Shown here one piece after another: positions 11,557 to 23,375 of a DNA stretch of 64,000 bases; position 1 is the stretch's first letter, and each line of letters begins with the position of its first letter. This DNA is from Gnetum montanum. Its lineage: Eukaryota; Streptophyta; Gnetopsida; Gnetales; Gnetaceae. Position numbers and translations under genes: made by a program. The stretch spans positions 64,905-128,904 of the forward strand of contig MNCI01002337.1 in NCBI GenBank assembly GCA_015680685.1, written 5' to 3'. The notes below the pieces were generated by a model, which did not search any database, had not been told where the DNA came from, and saw only the letters and a program-made list of their open reading frames with translations.

Positions 11557-11965
11557 CCATTACTGGGATCACCAAGCATAACGCACGTGCTCAAAGCGGT
11601 CGTACTGAATGCACTTAACTACGAGAGAAGGATTGAGAGAGATTTAATGAACTAATAAAGAATTTAAATGATAAATAATAAATAACAATAAATAAATTCC
11701 TAATTAGCCTAGTCCATGCACTGCAAGGTTTATCCAAGAAGTTCATCTTTATTTTCGTACACAAACTTGTATTTAGGTATAATATTTGCTCGAATAAAGA
11801 TCCGCTCACTGTGGAGCTTCTACTGCAAGCACATGGAAATTATTCTATCTCTGGAGAGGAAAAACTACCAGAGTTTTGCTATGGTTTTGGCCTAAACTTA
11901 GAAACAAGGGAGAGCCGCCTCTTATTTATAGACTTGGCAGCACACCGTGATATCGCGTCCCATCA
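11557..11965 (-). repeat. Element D 3' LTR (5'-most part lost at the N)
   Basis: Aligns to 17686-18123. The TATA box (minus) is at 11923-11930. It is followed at 11966 by the purine tract CATGGGGGTA read on the minus strand. Only one or two GATATC palindromes remain, fewer than in its partner LTR. Confidence 0.82.
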
Positions 11966-13799
11966 TACCCCCATGACTGAATGAAAACTTGTCCTTGAGT
12001 TCCTTACAAAATATTGGGAAGGTATGGGATTATTGACTCAAATGGAACTAATGGTGAATGGGATGACATGTGAACAGATCATCATTACAGAACGAAACAA
12101 AACTGGTGTTCATGACAACAAGAGTGAACACCTTATACATTTGACATCAAGCCTCATTTGGCAATTGAGAGAGAAGAAGTTTGCTACTGCCAACGCCAAG
12201 ATTGTGCCTTTCGTTGTCTATCCGTAAGCGCACTATCGATCTTGCTCCAGATCCAATCTATTGTTGTATGATTGTCATCTGCACACATAACACAATGTAT
12301 ATTATCAAGGGTAAATTAATTTCAATGTAGCTGATACCTTGCCTCATTGAAAGGTCCATTGGCTGAGTTGTGGTATGGCTGATTACGGATCTGGAGATAT
12401 AATAGTGGTGACTATCGAAGGTGTAGGGGTTAGGAGAAAATCGAAAAAATTGGACCAAGACCCCCATGACTAAGAGCGAACCTCCAGTAGCAATAGAATG
12501 GAGAAAGAAAAAGAATAAGAAAGATGGAGAAAAAGAGACAACTATAACATCGATGAAATGGATGTCAATATGGAAATGAACAAAATAGAGTGGATTGCAA
12601 AAATGGTAAGGGAAAGAATTTAATGGACACACCAAATAGGAATGCCAGTGGGTCCTCCTCAAAGCAAGCTCATGCCCTTAATGCCCTGACGAACCCACAT
12701 TAAAAGAGTCTGTAAGCTTTGGGATGTCATTTGGAACAAGAGTTAAAGTCTTAACCACAAGAATTTACTAAAAATGAAATGATGCATCCACCAAGATATA
12801 CACTAATGATATAACTGGCAATGAGGTGATTAATGGAAAAAGAAGGATGGCAAGAAGAGAATGGAATGGAGTCTCAAGAATAAGGTGGTGTATAGCCCCT
12901 TGTGTGTTTCATGATTAATGTAACTTAGTAGATCCCATTACAAGTCCAGCCTCAAACAAACCAGATCCAGTGACTTTGCATTAATACATTTGGCCAATCC
13001 ATCCACTTGAATGATGAGAATGCCTCCCCCAAGAGCCACCACCATTCTAACAAAACTAAGGAGGAGAGAATGGGAAGTGAGAAGGGCCTTGGTTAGAGGG
13101 AACATGTTTATTTTAGTCCCATAACCAGTGCTTGTAGCCCAAATGATTATTTCATCTAAGGAGTGTGCTTTGAATTCTCACTTTTTTCTTTCTTCTTTTT
13201 GTTGTGTGTTTTTTTTTTATTTTTATGCATGAGAACCACACCATGCAAAGACTTATTATTTTTATTTACTCAGCTTCCTGATAATTGGGTAACGTCGAAA
13301 CGATAAGAAAACTCAAGAAGAAAACATCCAAGCACCCAAGAGAATGGCCAACACAAATGCACCAAGTTCCCTTGAAGTCACACCCTTTTCAAGCCTTGAG
13401 TCCTTCCTTAGTTTGAGAAATGCCTAGTCACCGATTCATTATAGTTATTATTGTTTTGAAGAAAGGGACTGTACAGTTCCAAGCTAAGAGAGACCATAGA
13501 AATTTGTGAATGAATCGATGAAGTGGACTCATTTCCTGTCATATCAAAAGAAACATACGTTAGTATCAACATCATAACTTAAAGGTAAAAACCAAACATT
13601 AGCAATCAATAGGAAAATAGTTCATACCATCATGAAGAACACTTATTAAATGACAAACTTGACAAGATGGATAACACAGACACACACAAAGAAATGAAAA
13701 AGTATAATGATGTTGTAAAACAAAAATAAGAAAAGTTACAGAAATTTGTAAAACAAAAATGGGCAAAAAAATGTGTAAAACAAAAACTAAAAACAATTG
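11966..13799 (-). other. Element D 3' non-coding interval
   Basis: No gene is seen. It contains another PPT-like core (about 12470) and a block at 13120-13190 (CCAGTGCTTGTAGCCC and the GTGCTTTGAATTCTCA stretch). That block is conserved in E (24570-24635) and in the more distant element G (60770-60830). Such conservation between families in untranslated sequence suggests a cis-acting role or recent exchange. Confidence 0.55.
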
Positions 13800-13813
13800 A
13801 GGGCCTCGAATAA

Positions 13814-14780
13814 TTAGCATAGGTGGCCATCTCCCCCATGACTGAATGGAAAGGGAGAGATCTGAAATAACAAACATCTATTTGAATTTCTTAGAAGTGT
13901 CCAACTTCTCCTGATTGATGTTTTTAGATTAAGGTGTGGAAGTCGGTGACGCTCATATTCCAATGTATCTATGCCTTTGTTGTGGGCATGTGTTGTTTCC
14001 CCAGTTTGTTCCATGCATGTTGGTGGGCTGCTTTCTTGATCAGCTATCAACCACTAGGTGTTCTCTTATTGTGTGTTTGCTACATATACGCATCATTGTA
14101 TCTGAGTTTCTTGGGCACACCAGTTACATGTAGGAGATGCTGAGAATTCCTCCATGTCATCACCCTTTGAGTCACTATATGTGATGCATGGAACTTTCTT
14201 CTTCTCGATCTTTCCATAAATATTTTCCTTAGATATTTCCAAGGAAAGATCGTGGATCCCAAAGCACACGTTGATGGTGTTGATCCATGCCCTCCCCATT
14301 ATAATTGGGAAGTCCCCTTTGTTACTGATGACTTCTATCACCAGGAAATCAGCTGGGTATGACCAACCACCTACAATGGTAACAATGTCCTCCACCAATC
14401 CTAAGGGAATGGTGATGGACTGGTCAGCCAGCTCTATTTGAATATTTCTCTTCTTGAGTGGAGGTAGGTTCTAGGCTTGATACATTTCTCGTGAGATTAA
14501 GTTGACTTCGGAACCTAAGTTAAGAAGAGCCTTATGTGGTTCGTTACCGGCAACTTGGAGGTAGATTAAAGGACTTCCAGGGTCAAAGAGTTTCTTGGGA
14601 AGGTGGCCTACCTTGATCTAGTCGGTAATAGTATGTGTTAACATAACCGTATACATTAAGCCCTGTTGTTGATTTGAAGAGAGCTCCGAAGCCTTGTATG
14701 TTGGAGGAGCGTGCATAGACTCAACCGCTTGTGGTTGTGAGAGCTTGTTTGGGCTTTTGGTTCTAAATAAAGGTCTTCTC
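13814..14780 (-). pseudogene. Element D protease relic with lost active site
   Basis: Homologous to 1658-2593 in element A. The catalytic triplet reads N-L-G instead of D-S-G (about 14505-14535), which would abolish aspartic protease activity. The conserved blocks IIMGRAWINT and GGWSYPADFLV are readable in 14093-14398. Stops separate the pieces. The tail at 13814-14050 (MIADQESSPPTCMEQ...) parallels A. Confidence 0.8.
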
Positions 14781-15115
14781 TTCTTATGGTTGTCAGAACC
14801 AACAATGGGTTGAAGGTTTACAGCTCTCGTAGCATTTCGTTGCTACAGTTGAGTGGGGAGTTCCCCTTGCATTCTTGGAGCAGGTGGTAGTGGAACTACC
14901 AGCGTAAGAGTGGTGGATGGATTCGGAGGATGGTACGTGTGTGGTGTATTTTTCGTGGGAGAAGGAGTCCTAAAATACTCCCAAACTTGGTAGTAACATT
15001 GTGGGGTTGCGTGACCCATAGATTCACTTGGAGAAACTAGTTGCTCCATGTAATAGCCATAAGGATCGGATTACTAGTAAGGATATTGTTTTCTAGGCGG
15101 TGGCATCCCCCATGA

Positions 15116-17184
15116 TCATGGGTGTTGCCACTTCTGATGTTGTACAATAGGCTGTGTTGGAGTTCCACTTGGATAATATGTTAATGGTTGGTGGAACTGC
15201 CTTGGGTCGCCTTGGGGATAAGGTAACCTTTGAGGTGCTTGTCGTTTGTTAAGTCTTGGGTTGAGCGCATACATCCCAGACTCTTGTAGATGTGAGATTA
15301 TTGGAAAACATCCCTTAGGATGGTCATATTGGAAAATCTCACATCCACTATCATTTTCTATGTTAGAATCCACAACCTCATCAGAGATAGTTATTTTTTC
15401 CTTACCCTTGTCATGTGCATGGCCTGAATCTCTCCGCTTTTTCTTACCATGGTCACTACTTTGTTCCTCCTTAGACTCCTCTACGATTTTTAGGATAGTT
15501 TCAATTTTACTATCTAAGGAACTCCATATTTCATCTACCTTAGCTGATACTTCTGTTGTTAGCTTTTGAAGCGGCAAGGTTTTTCTATTCACCAACTCTT
15601 CGAGTGGTGACTCATCCTCCTCATCGCAAAATCTCACTCCATTCTTTCGGAGGGAAGGATCGTGGTTATATTCTTCTGCACTTTCTATTTTCTGTAGCTC
15701 CCCTTCTTCTTTAGCTACTTGCTCCAAAAATCGATGAATTTCATGGGATCTAAGTTCAGATAATCTCCCTTGGATATATGTCCCAAGGATTCTCCTAGTC
15801 TCATGTCTTAGTCCATCTACGAGGTGGCATAGTTGATCCTATTGTGTGTAACCATGGCCCGAGCAACGATGTAGCAATACATAGTATCAGCCCATGGCAG
15901 CATCCAAGGATTTGTGATTACCTTGCTTCCATCCTTGGATCTACTTACGTAGGTTAGACACTCTAGAGTACGTTTGGAATTTATCATTAAACAATTCTAA
16001 CATTGTACTCCATCTCCTAATGGTTTCTGACTCTAAGGACCGATACCAACTCTCTGCTTCCTTTATGAGTGTCCTAGGAAACAACTTTAATTTCTGCCAC
16101 TCATTCTCTATGTTCTGCAAGGTGCAGGCATCATGGAATGCCTGTAAATGATTCTACGAATTAGCAATGCATCCCCCATCGAAGTGTGGAATATTATTCA
16201 TATCTAATCTTTTGATCTGACTATCTTTCTAATGCCTTGTAGGTATTCTAACTACCTCTGTTATATCTAGCATACTCCAAGTTACAAGTAGGGGCTCATC
16301 ATGATCATCTCTTTCATGATGTCTATGATGTCTACGTTGTTCCCTACTTTCCCTTCATTCATGCCTTGACTCTCTAGAATGCCCTCATCCTCGCTCTCGA
16401 CTCTTTCATCGAAGTCTCTCATTTCATTTACCCTTATCCTCACCATTATGCTCTTTGTGGTTGTGCCCTGATGTGGAAGAAGAGGGTAAATGATGTGATG
16501 AAGGGGAAGAAGAAGGAGAGCCATCGCCATGATGATGTCTCCTACCTTCTCTTTGGTGTTCCCTGCCCCGATCGTGATGACGATCAGAATGCTCACCCTT
16601 ATCTTGTACTTGTGTCCCCTCAATGAACAATTAGTGTTCATGGGAATTAGAACTAGGGTTGTGTATCGTAGAGCACAGGTTCTGATACCCCACCTCCTCA
16701 CTATTTTTAGGAGGGGGAACATTGTCTTGTGGAGAACCTATGGAGATAGGTTCACCACTCTTAACTTCTCTTATGACAGGTGAAGCATTATGGGGGCCTT
16801 TTCCCTTCAACAATGTGTGGCAACTCTCCTGCCACAAGTCCCATTGACATTGCGCTTCTATGGGATGGTAGTCCCTTGTGTTATAATCTTCCACAACGTA
16901 TTTAGCATATAGCTATGTCATGTCGATCTATGCAAGAGCACAAAGGAGCATGTTAGGGACTGCATGATCTAGAGGTAACACTATGTTACCTTGTAGATCT
17001 CGCCAACGCACTATTCGTCCTGATGGAGGATAAAGGTAAAATCAGGTATATACTCATCGTGATGAGTATACACTACCTGGTACTCTTGAGGAACTGGCGA
17101 TTCGTGGTTATGTGTGCTAGATTTCCGACGGTCTCTTGTATGATCCCTAGGTGGTGAGGTGCTTTTGTCCGAAGAAGAAGACAT
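15116..17184 (-). pseudogene. Element D gag relic
   Basis: The ATG is at 17182-17184, 127 bp from the primer site. Readable parts are a Ser/His/Arg-rich N-terminal half (16282-16894, two overlapping frames because of an indel) and a damaged Retrotrans_gag core. A 203-codon open stretch (15116-15727) carries the charged linker, a knuckle with one Cys replaced (CEIFQYDHPKGC) and the Pro/Gln-rich segment ending near PWSWGMPP-like sequence. Several breaks are TAG where E has CAG. Confidence 0.8.
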
Positions 17185-17310
17185 TGTTATTTTACTTGGT
17201 CTGCTGATTAACTGATATATAATTTTTTGTTTAATTAACCCTAAGGGTTAGTTTAACCTCCCAACAATGTGGGTAATTTCCTATGTTCTACTTAGCGTAC
17301 AAACACTTAG

Positions 17311-17328
17311 TCCCCGACAACAGCGCCA
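17311..17328 (-). promoter_or_regulatory. Element D primer-binding site, tRNA-Asp type
   Basis: Minus strand TGGCGCTGTTGTCGGGGA, with few changes from the tRNA-Asp(GUC) 3'-end complement. One base separates it from the LTR. Confidence 0.85.
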
Positions 17329-17329
17329 A

Positions 17330-18123
17330 TGATGAGTGGCGAGGTACCCCTACACTCAACCATATGAATACGAGTGTTACACGTGCGATCCAGTTGAACT
17401 CCACAAACTAAATGCCTACACACCTCATGGAACACTTAAGGTTAATCATTCTTTGTCTTCCCAGACTTACTTGTATTTGTCACGGTTGTATGGTTAAGTA
17501 AGTCTGAGGTATGTGATTTTTATATCTTTTATGTTTATCTCCTATGCTAATGAGGTAAAGGGTGAAGAGACTAATTAACTAACTTTAACTAACTAACTAA
17601 GCCTTAATTAACCTAGCATCAGCATCCATTCCCACTTACCATTCACACCTTGAACCAATGCAACCTTGGTTACCAAACGCTATCCGTTACTGGGATCACC
17701 AAGCGTAATGCACGTGCTCAAAGCGGTCTTACTAAATGCACTTAACTACAGGAGAAGGGTTAAGAGAGATTTAATGAACTAATAAAGCATTTAAATGATA
17801 AACAATAAATAATAATAAATAAAGTCCTAATTAGCCTAGTCCATGCACTACAAGGTTTATCCAAGAAGTTCATCTTTATTTCCATACACAAACTTGTGTT
17901 CAGGTACAATATTTGCTCGAATAAAGATCCATTCACTTTGGAGCTCCTACTATGGGCACATGGAAATTATTCTATCTCTAGAGAGGAAAAAATGCTAGAG
18001 TTTCACTACAATTTTGGCCTAAACTTGGAAACAAGGGAGAGCTGCCTCTTATTTATAGACTTGGCAGCACACTGTGATATCGCGTAAGCAATATCGTGGG
18101 GGATGCGATATCATGTCCCATTA
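17330..18123 (-). repeat. Element D 5' LTR
   Basis: The 794-bp LTR starts TGATGAGTGGCGAGG. The TATA box (minus) is at 18050-18057, with GATATC palindromes at 18070-18115 just upstream in transcription order. Confidence 0.85.
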
Positions 18124-18660
18124 GAAAGTATATGTATAATCCAAGAAAACCGCACTAGATTGTTGTGAATTGAGTTTTCTGTATCTTCATGGTATTGTAA
18201 ACTTTGATATTTGTTATCAAAGTAATTCATCTAGTCTACATGGCTATGTGGATGCTGACTAGGATGGGGATTTAGACAACAAAAAATCTACCGGTGGATA
18301 TTTATTTAATAACTTTGGTGGTGCTATCTCATGGAAAAGTCAATTGCAACCTTGTGTATCTCAATCTACTACTAAAGTAGAATATGTTGCTACACACCTA
18401 GCTAGTTGGGAAGCAACATAGCTTTAAAGGTTGGTGGCTAAACTCAAAATTCATAAAAAGATTGTGAAAATTAACTATGATAACCAAAGTGTAACTTACA
18501 TATCTAAGAATCCCACTTTCTACAATAGGACAAAGCATATAGAGTTACAGTATCATTATATTTCAAAGCACATAGATGAACAAAGGATTCTTCTAGAAAA
18601 CTTTAAGATCAAAGAGAATCCTATTAACATTATTATTAATACTATTTGTAGGTACTTTCC
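18124..18660 (+). pseudogene. Ty1/copia RNase H relic
   Basis: Plus-strand frames give HGYVDADWDGDL-like and STGGYLF text, GAISWKSQLQP, a TKVEYVATHLASWEA segment, then DNQSVTYISKNP and RTKHIELQYHYI. These are the ordered hallmarks of a plant copia RT C-terminus and RNase H. TAG stops replace Trp and Gln codons. The sequence begins at the element D junction, so its upstream part was cut off. Confidence 0.82.
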
Positions 18661-19079
18661 TTTTCTTCAATGCTTTACAATCTTTTTTAAGATAACCAAT
18701 ATTTCCAAAATTCCAACATCTTGGTCTTGTGAAATTCTTTTAGGATCTAGAAAGTTTAAACTATGAGCTTTTATTCAACTTTAAGCTAGAATTTTTAGCT
18801 AGTGGCTATTAAATACGACTTTTTTAGTAAGTGGTTGCTAAATCAAAACTTATGCTTAATAAGCAATCAAATTGGAAGGTCCTCAATGGGAAATTAGAAA
18901 GTTGTAGAATCCTCTTCAATTTTTCTCTATTATGTAATGTTTCTAAAATCTATAAAATATGTTATATTATAAAATGTAATCCCTCCTTCTTACCAAAAGG
19001 GAGATTTGTACCTTTTTACATAGTGTCTTGGTTTTGATGGAGATTTTATACATAGTATCTTGGGATTAATAGAACTACA

Positions 19080-19815
19080 AGAGTTTCATAGGGTTGATGA
19101 CATTAAAAACATTTTCTTATACATTAATTTTGGTCCGAAATTAGAAAGATCTATAATGGAAAAGTAAAAACACAATTCAAGGATGAAACCGTTGAAAAGA
19201 TATATCATGTATTTATTAATTTTAATAAAAATTTAGAAGGTCATCCTCCCTCACCATGAGACATCACTCCTAACCAATAGGATATATAACAAATAAGTAT
19301 AGGAGAAAATTTCAATGAATATGAGGAAATAGAGTATCAAGATGATGCTCCATCAACTTCACACTCTTAAGATGGTTTGATAATATAAGAAAATTACCTA
19401 CTTAGTTTGAAGATAAAATTCTAATCACTAAAGCTAAATCACTTACTTATGATGAAGTGTGTACATCTCTTTATCTTAAAGAGTGGAAGTAAGTAATGGA
19501 TGATCAAATGTTCTCTATTTATAAGAATAAGACATGGGAATTAGTTAAACTACTATTTAGTAAAAACCAATTTGATGTATGTGGGTATTCAAAATAACAT
19601 CTAGTGACCAATTTAAAGCACATCTTGTTGCTAATGGTTATTTCCAAAAGAAGGGAATTAATTATGATGAAATCTCCTATTGGTAAACTTAACATCCATT
19701 AGATCATTGCTATCAATGTTATGGCTTATGATTTGGAATACATGGATGTGAAAAAGGTTTTGTTTCTCAATGGTAATGTTAAGGAGACATTGAAATAAAA
19801 AATAGCATATGGTTT
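19080..19815 (+). pseudogene. Ty1/copia integrase C-terminus to RT N-terminus relic
   Basis: The order is integrase C-terminal-like text (EYEEIEYQDDAPSTS), then SLTYDEVCTSLYLKEW and MFSIYKNKTWELV. Next come a YFQKKGINYDEIS-like stretch and MDVKKVLFLNGNVKE. These match the copia RT entry region. It lies 3' of the RNase H relic, the reverse of normal pol order, so it is a second copy or a rearranged one. Multiple stops and frame changes show it is dead. Confidence 0.75.
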
Positions 19816-19884
19816 GTAAATTATGCACCTAGAATGTGGAATAAAACATTTATTAACCACATGTTGAGTTTTGGCCTTAGCTTG

Positions 19885-20110
19885 AAGGATATTTACAAGT
19901 CTTGGCTTTATCCTGTAAGACTTGTATACGAAGACTCTGAGCTTTAGCCTATCCAACTTGTATATAAAAAGTCTTAGCATAAGCCTAGAGGACTTGTATG
20001 TATGTTGAAATGTCTTGGTGTAATCCTGGAGGACTTGTTTTTGTATGTTGAAGATCTTGGCTCAAAGCCTCAAAGACTTATATATATGTCAAAGTCTTGT
20101 TTTTGTAATT
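19885..20110. repeat. Short degenerate tandem array (AAGTCTTGGC...GGACTTGTATAT)
   Basis: About five copies of a roughly 45-bp unit containing GTCTTGGC, AGCCTGGAGGACTTGTAT and ATGTTGAA. It directly follows the copia RT relic and may belong to that element's 3' non-coding part. Confidence 0.6.
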
Positions 20111-20415
20111 TTGACTTCCAAAAGTGAGTGCTCTCTTCCAAAATCCTAAAATTTTGAATTTTGAAAGAGAATTCTTGCTTCCAGAAGCCTCGAATCAAAT
20201 TGAAATTGTAGGCTCCAAAAGAAGTATTGTTGACTTCTTGAAGCCCAAAATTAAACTGAAATTTCTATTTCTAGAAGAAAAGCCTTATTCTAGAAGCCCA
20301 AATTAAATTGAAATTTTTACTTCCAAAAGAAAATGTCATTACTATTTGGAAGATTAATTTAATGACATAATTTTGGCTTCCAAAAGGGAGCATCACTACC
20401 TTCTAAAAGCACCAA
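20111..20415. repeat. Second degenerate tandem array (TTCCAGAAGCCC..AATTGAAATT)
   Basis: About five copies of a roughly 55-60 bp unit with CTTCCAAAAG, AGAAGCCCAAATTAAA and TTGAAATTT. It abuts the previous array but has an unrelated unit. No coding sense seen. Confidence 0.55.
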
Positions 20416-22416
20416 CTTAAGATATTCAAACTATGGTGTGATATGTGTAGTAGTCGCTTGAAGTATTATGTAAGTGTAAGATACTACCAAGCACAACCTC
20501 ACATAGTCATAATTTTATAGTTGCTTAGTTGCAATATCATTTCTTAAGTTGCATTTGTAAACCAACATTAGGGAGAATGATTTTATTGTATCTCCTATAG
20601 TGTTTAGTATCTTCCAATGGTTTCTTGCATGTAGAGATGGACTTCATCCTTGCTGTTATGCCCAAGCACCCTTAACAGACTTTAAACCATACATATTTTC
20701 AATGAAACTTATGTTTTATTATTAGTTTTATTTTTTTCAACACTATAAAACCTAGGATTTCAAGTTTCATACTATTATCTAATAGAATAAAATGGTATAT
20801 AATATGTTATATTGTAAGTATCATCTTTTCTGTTCATCATAGTTTTGAATTTGATTTTGGTTGTCTTCTTCTTCAGGAAAATGGATTGCACCACCGCATT
20901 TAGTGTCATGTAGGGACATTTAGTGTCATGTGAGATCAAATCCATTGTGAACAAATAACAAAATAATAAAAATCATTTTGGTTTTAGTTTCATATCACTA
21001 TGCAAGGAGGTGTAGATTGCACTGCACCACTATGGGACATGCAACTTCCAAATCTTATGTATAAATATAAAATATAAAATGTCTATTTCTCAATGTGATG
21101 AAGTGTGCATTGCACCATCACATTCAGCATCATGCAAGGATGTGTGACTCATAGAAAATTATTAGTTAAAAGATATTTTTCAAAAGTATTAGAACTTCCC
21201 ATAAAATGAGAGGCTATTATAAATTTGAAAATGACCTCACATCAACACTATTAAAAAGCAAATAAGTGAAAGGGTCATTAAACTAGTACACATCCACATT
21301 ACTAAAAAGCACATGGTAGTGAAGCCTTAAACTCTAGAAAACTTGTGAATTAATTTTTGTTACTCTTTCAAAGCATTTTATTCCAACATGACAATCATTA
21401 AGCTAACAATCATTACAAGTTCATCCAAAAACACTAGTAATCCTTCCAATATCAAAATGGGACATTAACTAGAATTGAAAATGACTTTAAAAGCATTAAA
21501 ATTATTACCATTAACATTGACAAACATGTAAATCTCTTTCATAATTTTTTTAAAAATTAAAAATTAATTGGAATCATGATGCAAATGGATACTCAAAAAA
21601 ATTTTAAAAAAAACAATAATAGCATTGAAAATATGAAAAAGGATCATTCTTTCACATTTATAGTTTTTACTTTTGGAAGAGAAACATTATTCCTATTTTA
21701 AGCATCTCTAGTTATTTACAATAGTTATTATAATCATAACCAACTATTAATAATATCCAAGAACAGCTTACAAATTTTTAATTGCTCTAGCTCCAAAGCA
21801 CTAAAATCATTGCATGCACTACCAACTATAGAGGAGAAAAAATAGGTGCCATTGGTGAAAATAATTTTATCAAGTGAATAAAGAATGAGCCAATTTAACA
21901 AAAATGTCATTAATTGAACTATAGATACTATGTATTCTTCAAAGGCATAATGTGAGTAACCACAAAATTGCTATTCCATTATACAACATTATACAAATTT
22001 GATAGATCATCATACAAATATGATATTTGTCCAATCAAGTTTCTTCACTTGACAAGTGTCAAAAGACTAATGGTACTATAGAGGATAACACACAAAACTA
22101 GGCTACATTTGTAGGGAAATATGTTAAATAACCATGTTTGGGATAATTTTCATAGCATAAATGATGTAAACATAAGCTTCTCTAGATCTGTTGTTCACCT
22201 TTACTACCAAGAATTTCTTGAAACATTATCCTATGGTGCATTGAAACAAATTCAACATTAAAGTTTATATCTTTGCTAAAGACTAAACAACACATACAAC
22301 AAGAAATAAATGCAATAATCATGTCCATTTTCTTGTGTGGGAATACTAACTACATCATTTGTACTCCATTTCAATAACATATTCTTTATGTTCTATTTTA
22401 TCATCTATGTGCATTC
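20416..22416. other. AT-rich intergenic stretch, no gene seen
   Basis: I see no open frame with recognisable content on either strand. A short imperfect repeat around GATTGCACCAC/ATTTAGTGTCATG occurs at 20880-21140. The rest is unremarkable AT-rich sequence. Confidence 0.5.
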
Positions 22417-22421
22417 TCCAC
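22417..22421. other. Target-site duplication of element E (left copy, TCCAC)
   Basis: TCCAC directly precedes the left LTR and recurs exactly at 29343-29347 after the right LTR. Confidence 0.85.
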
Positions 22422-23375
22422 TAATGAGTGGTGAGATACCCCTATGCTCAACCATACGAATACGAGTGTAGCACGCACGATCTGGTCGAACTCCACAGAC
22501 TAAATGCCTACATGCCCCATGGAACACTTAGGGTTAATTATTCGTTGTCTTCCCAGACTTCCTTGTATTTTTCACGATGTATGATTAAGCAAGTCTGAGG
22601 TATATGATTTTTATGGTTTTCATGTTTTATGTCTTCTATGCTAAAGAGTGAAGGGTTGAGAAACTAATGACTAACTCTAACTAATGCACTAAGTCTAAAT
22701 TACCTAGCATCAGCATCCATTCCCACTTACTGTACACACCATGAACCTATGCAACCGTGGCTACCAAATGCTAATCGTTACTGGGATCACCACGCGTAAT
22801 GCAAATGCTCGAAGTGGTCGTACTGAGGCACTTAACTAGCCTAAGCATGATGAGCATCCATTCCTTGATTATCCATACACATCCTTAAATGCTCATAATC
22901 AAGTCGTACTCATCCTGCGTTCTAGGAGATAAGGGTGAGAGAGAATCTAATCGTGATGAGCATCCATTCCTTGACCATCCGTACACATCCTTAAATGCTC
23001 GTGATCAAGTCATACTCATTCCATGCTACTGCAAGGTAATAAATAACAGGTAAGAAATAACAAATAATAAATCCTATTCCATGCACTGCAAGGTTTATCT
23101 GGAAAGCTCATCTTTATTGCCGTACACAACTTGCATTCAGGTAAAATGTTTCTCGAATAAAGATCTGTTCACTTTGGGACTCCTACTGCGAACACATGGA
23201 AAATATTCTATCTCTGGAGTGATCAATCTACCAAAGTTTCCCTACTTCTAGCCTATTATTTTCAAACAAGGGAGAGCCGCCTCTTATTTATAGATATGGT
23301 GGTGGACCGCGATATCGCGTATGTGATATCGCGAGGGATGCGATATCAAGGCGGACGCGATATCGCATCCCATCA
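22422..23375 (-). repeat. Element E 3' LTR
   Basis: The 954-bp LTR starts TAATGAGTGG (TG changed to TA) and ends CCCATCA. The TATA box (minus) is at 23285-23292, with four GATATC palindromes at 23308-23365. It contains a 106-bp-period duplication starting at 22849 and 22955 (GATGAGCATCCATTCCTTGA...) that is absent from the A and D LTRs. The minus-strand purine tract core TATGGGGGTA abuts it at 23376. Confidence 0.87.

Larger units (their letters stand above)
11557..18123 (-). mobile_element. Element D: non-autonomous gag-protease LTR retrotransposon
   Basis: Same family and layout as element A: LTR remnants at 11557-11965 and 17330-18123, primer-binding site at 17311-17328, gag and protease relics on the minus strand, no polymerase. 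The right LTR tip reads CATTA instead of CATCA, a C-to-T change. The right flank is a Ty1/copia RNase H relic, so D inserted in or beside one. The target-site duplication cannot be checked because of the N at 11556. Confidence 0.86.

Noticed and set aside
19726-19980. Minus 84-codon ORF with repeated Lys/Arg/Tyr motifs
   Set aside because: It is the antisense of the copia RT relic and the following tandem array.
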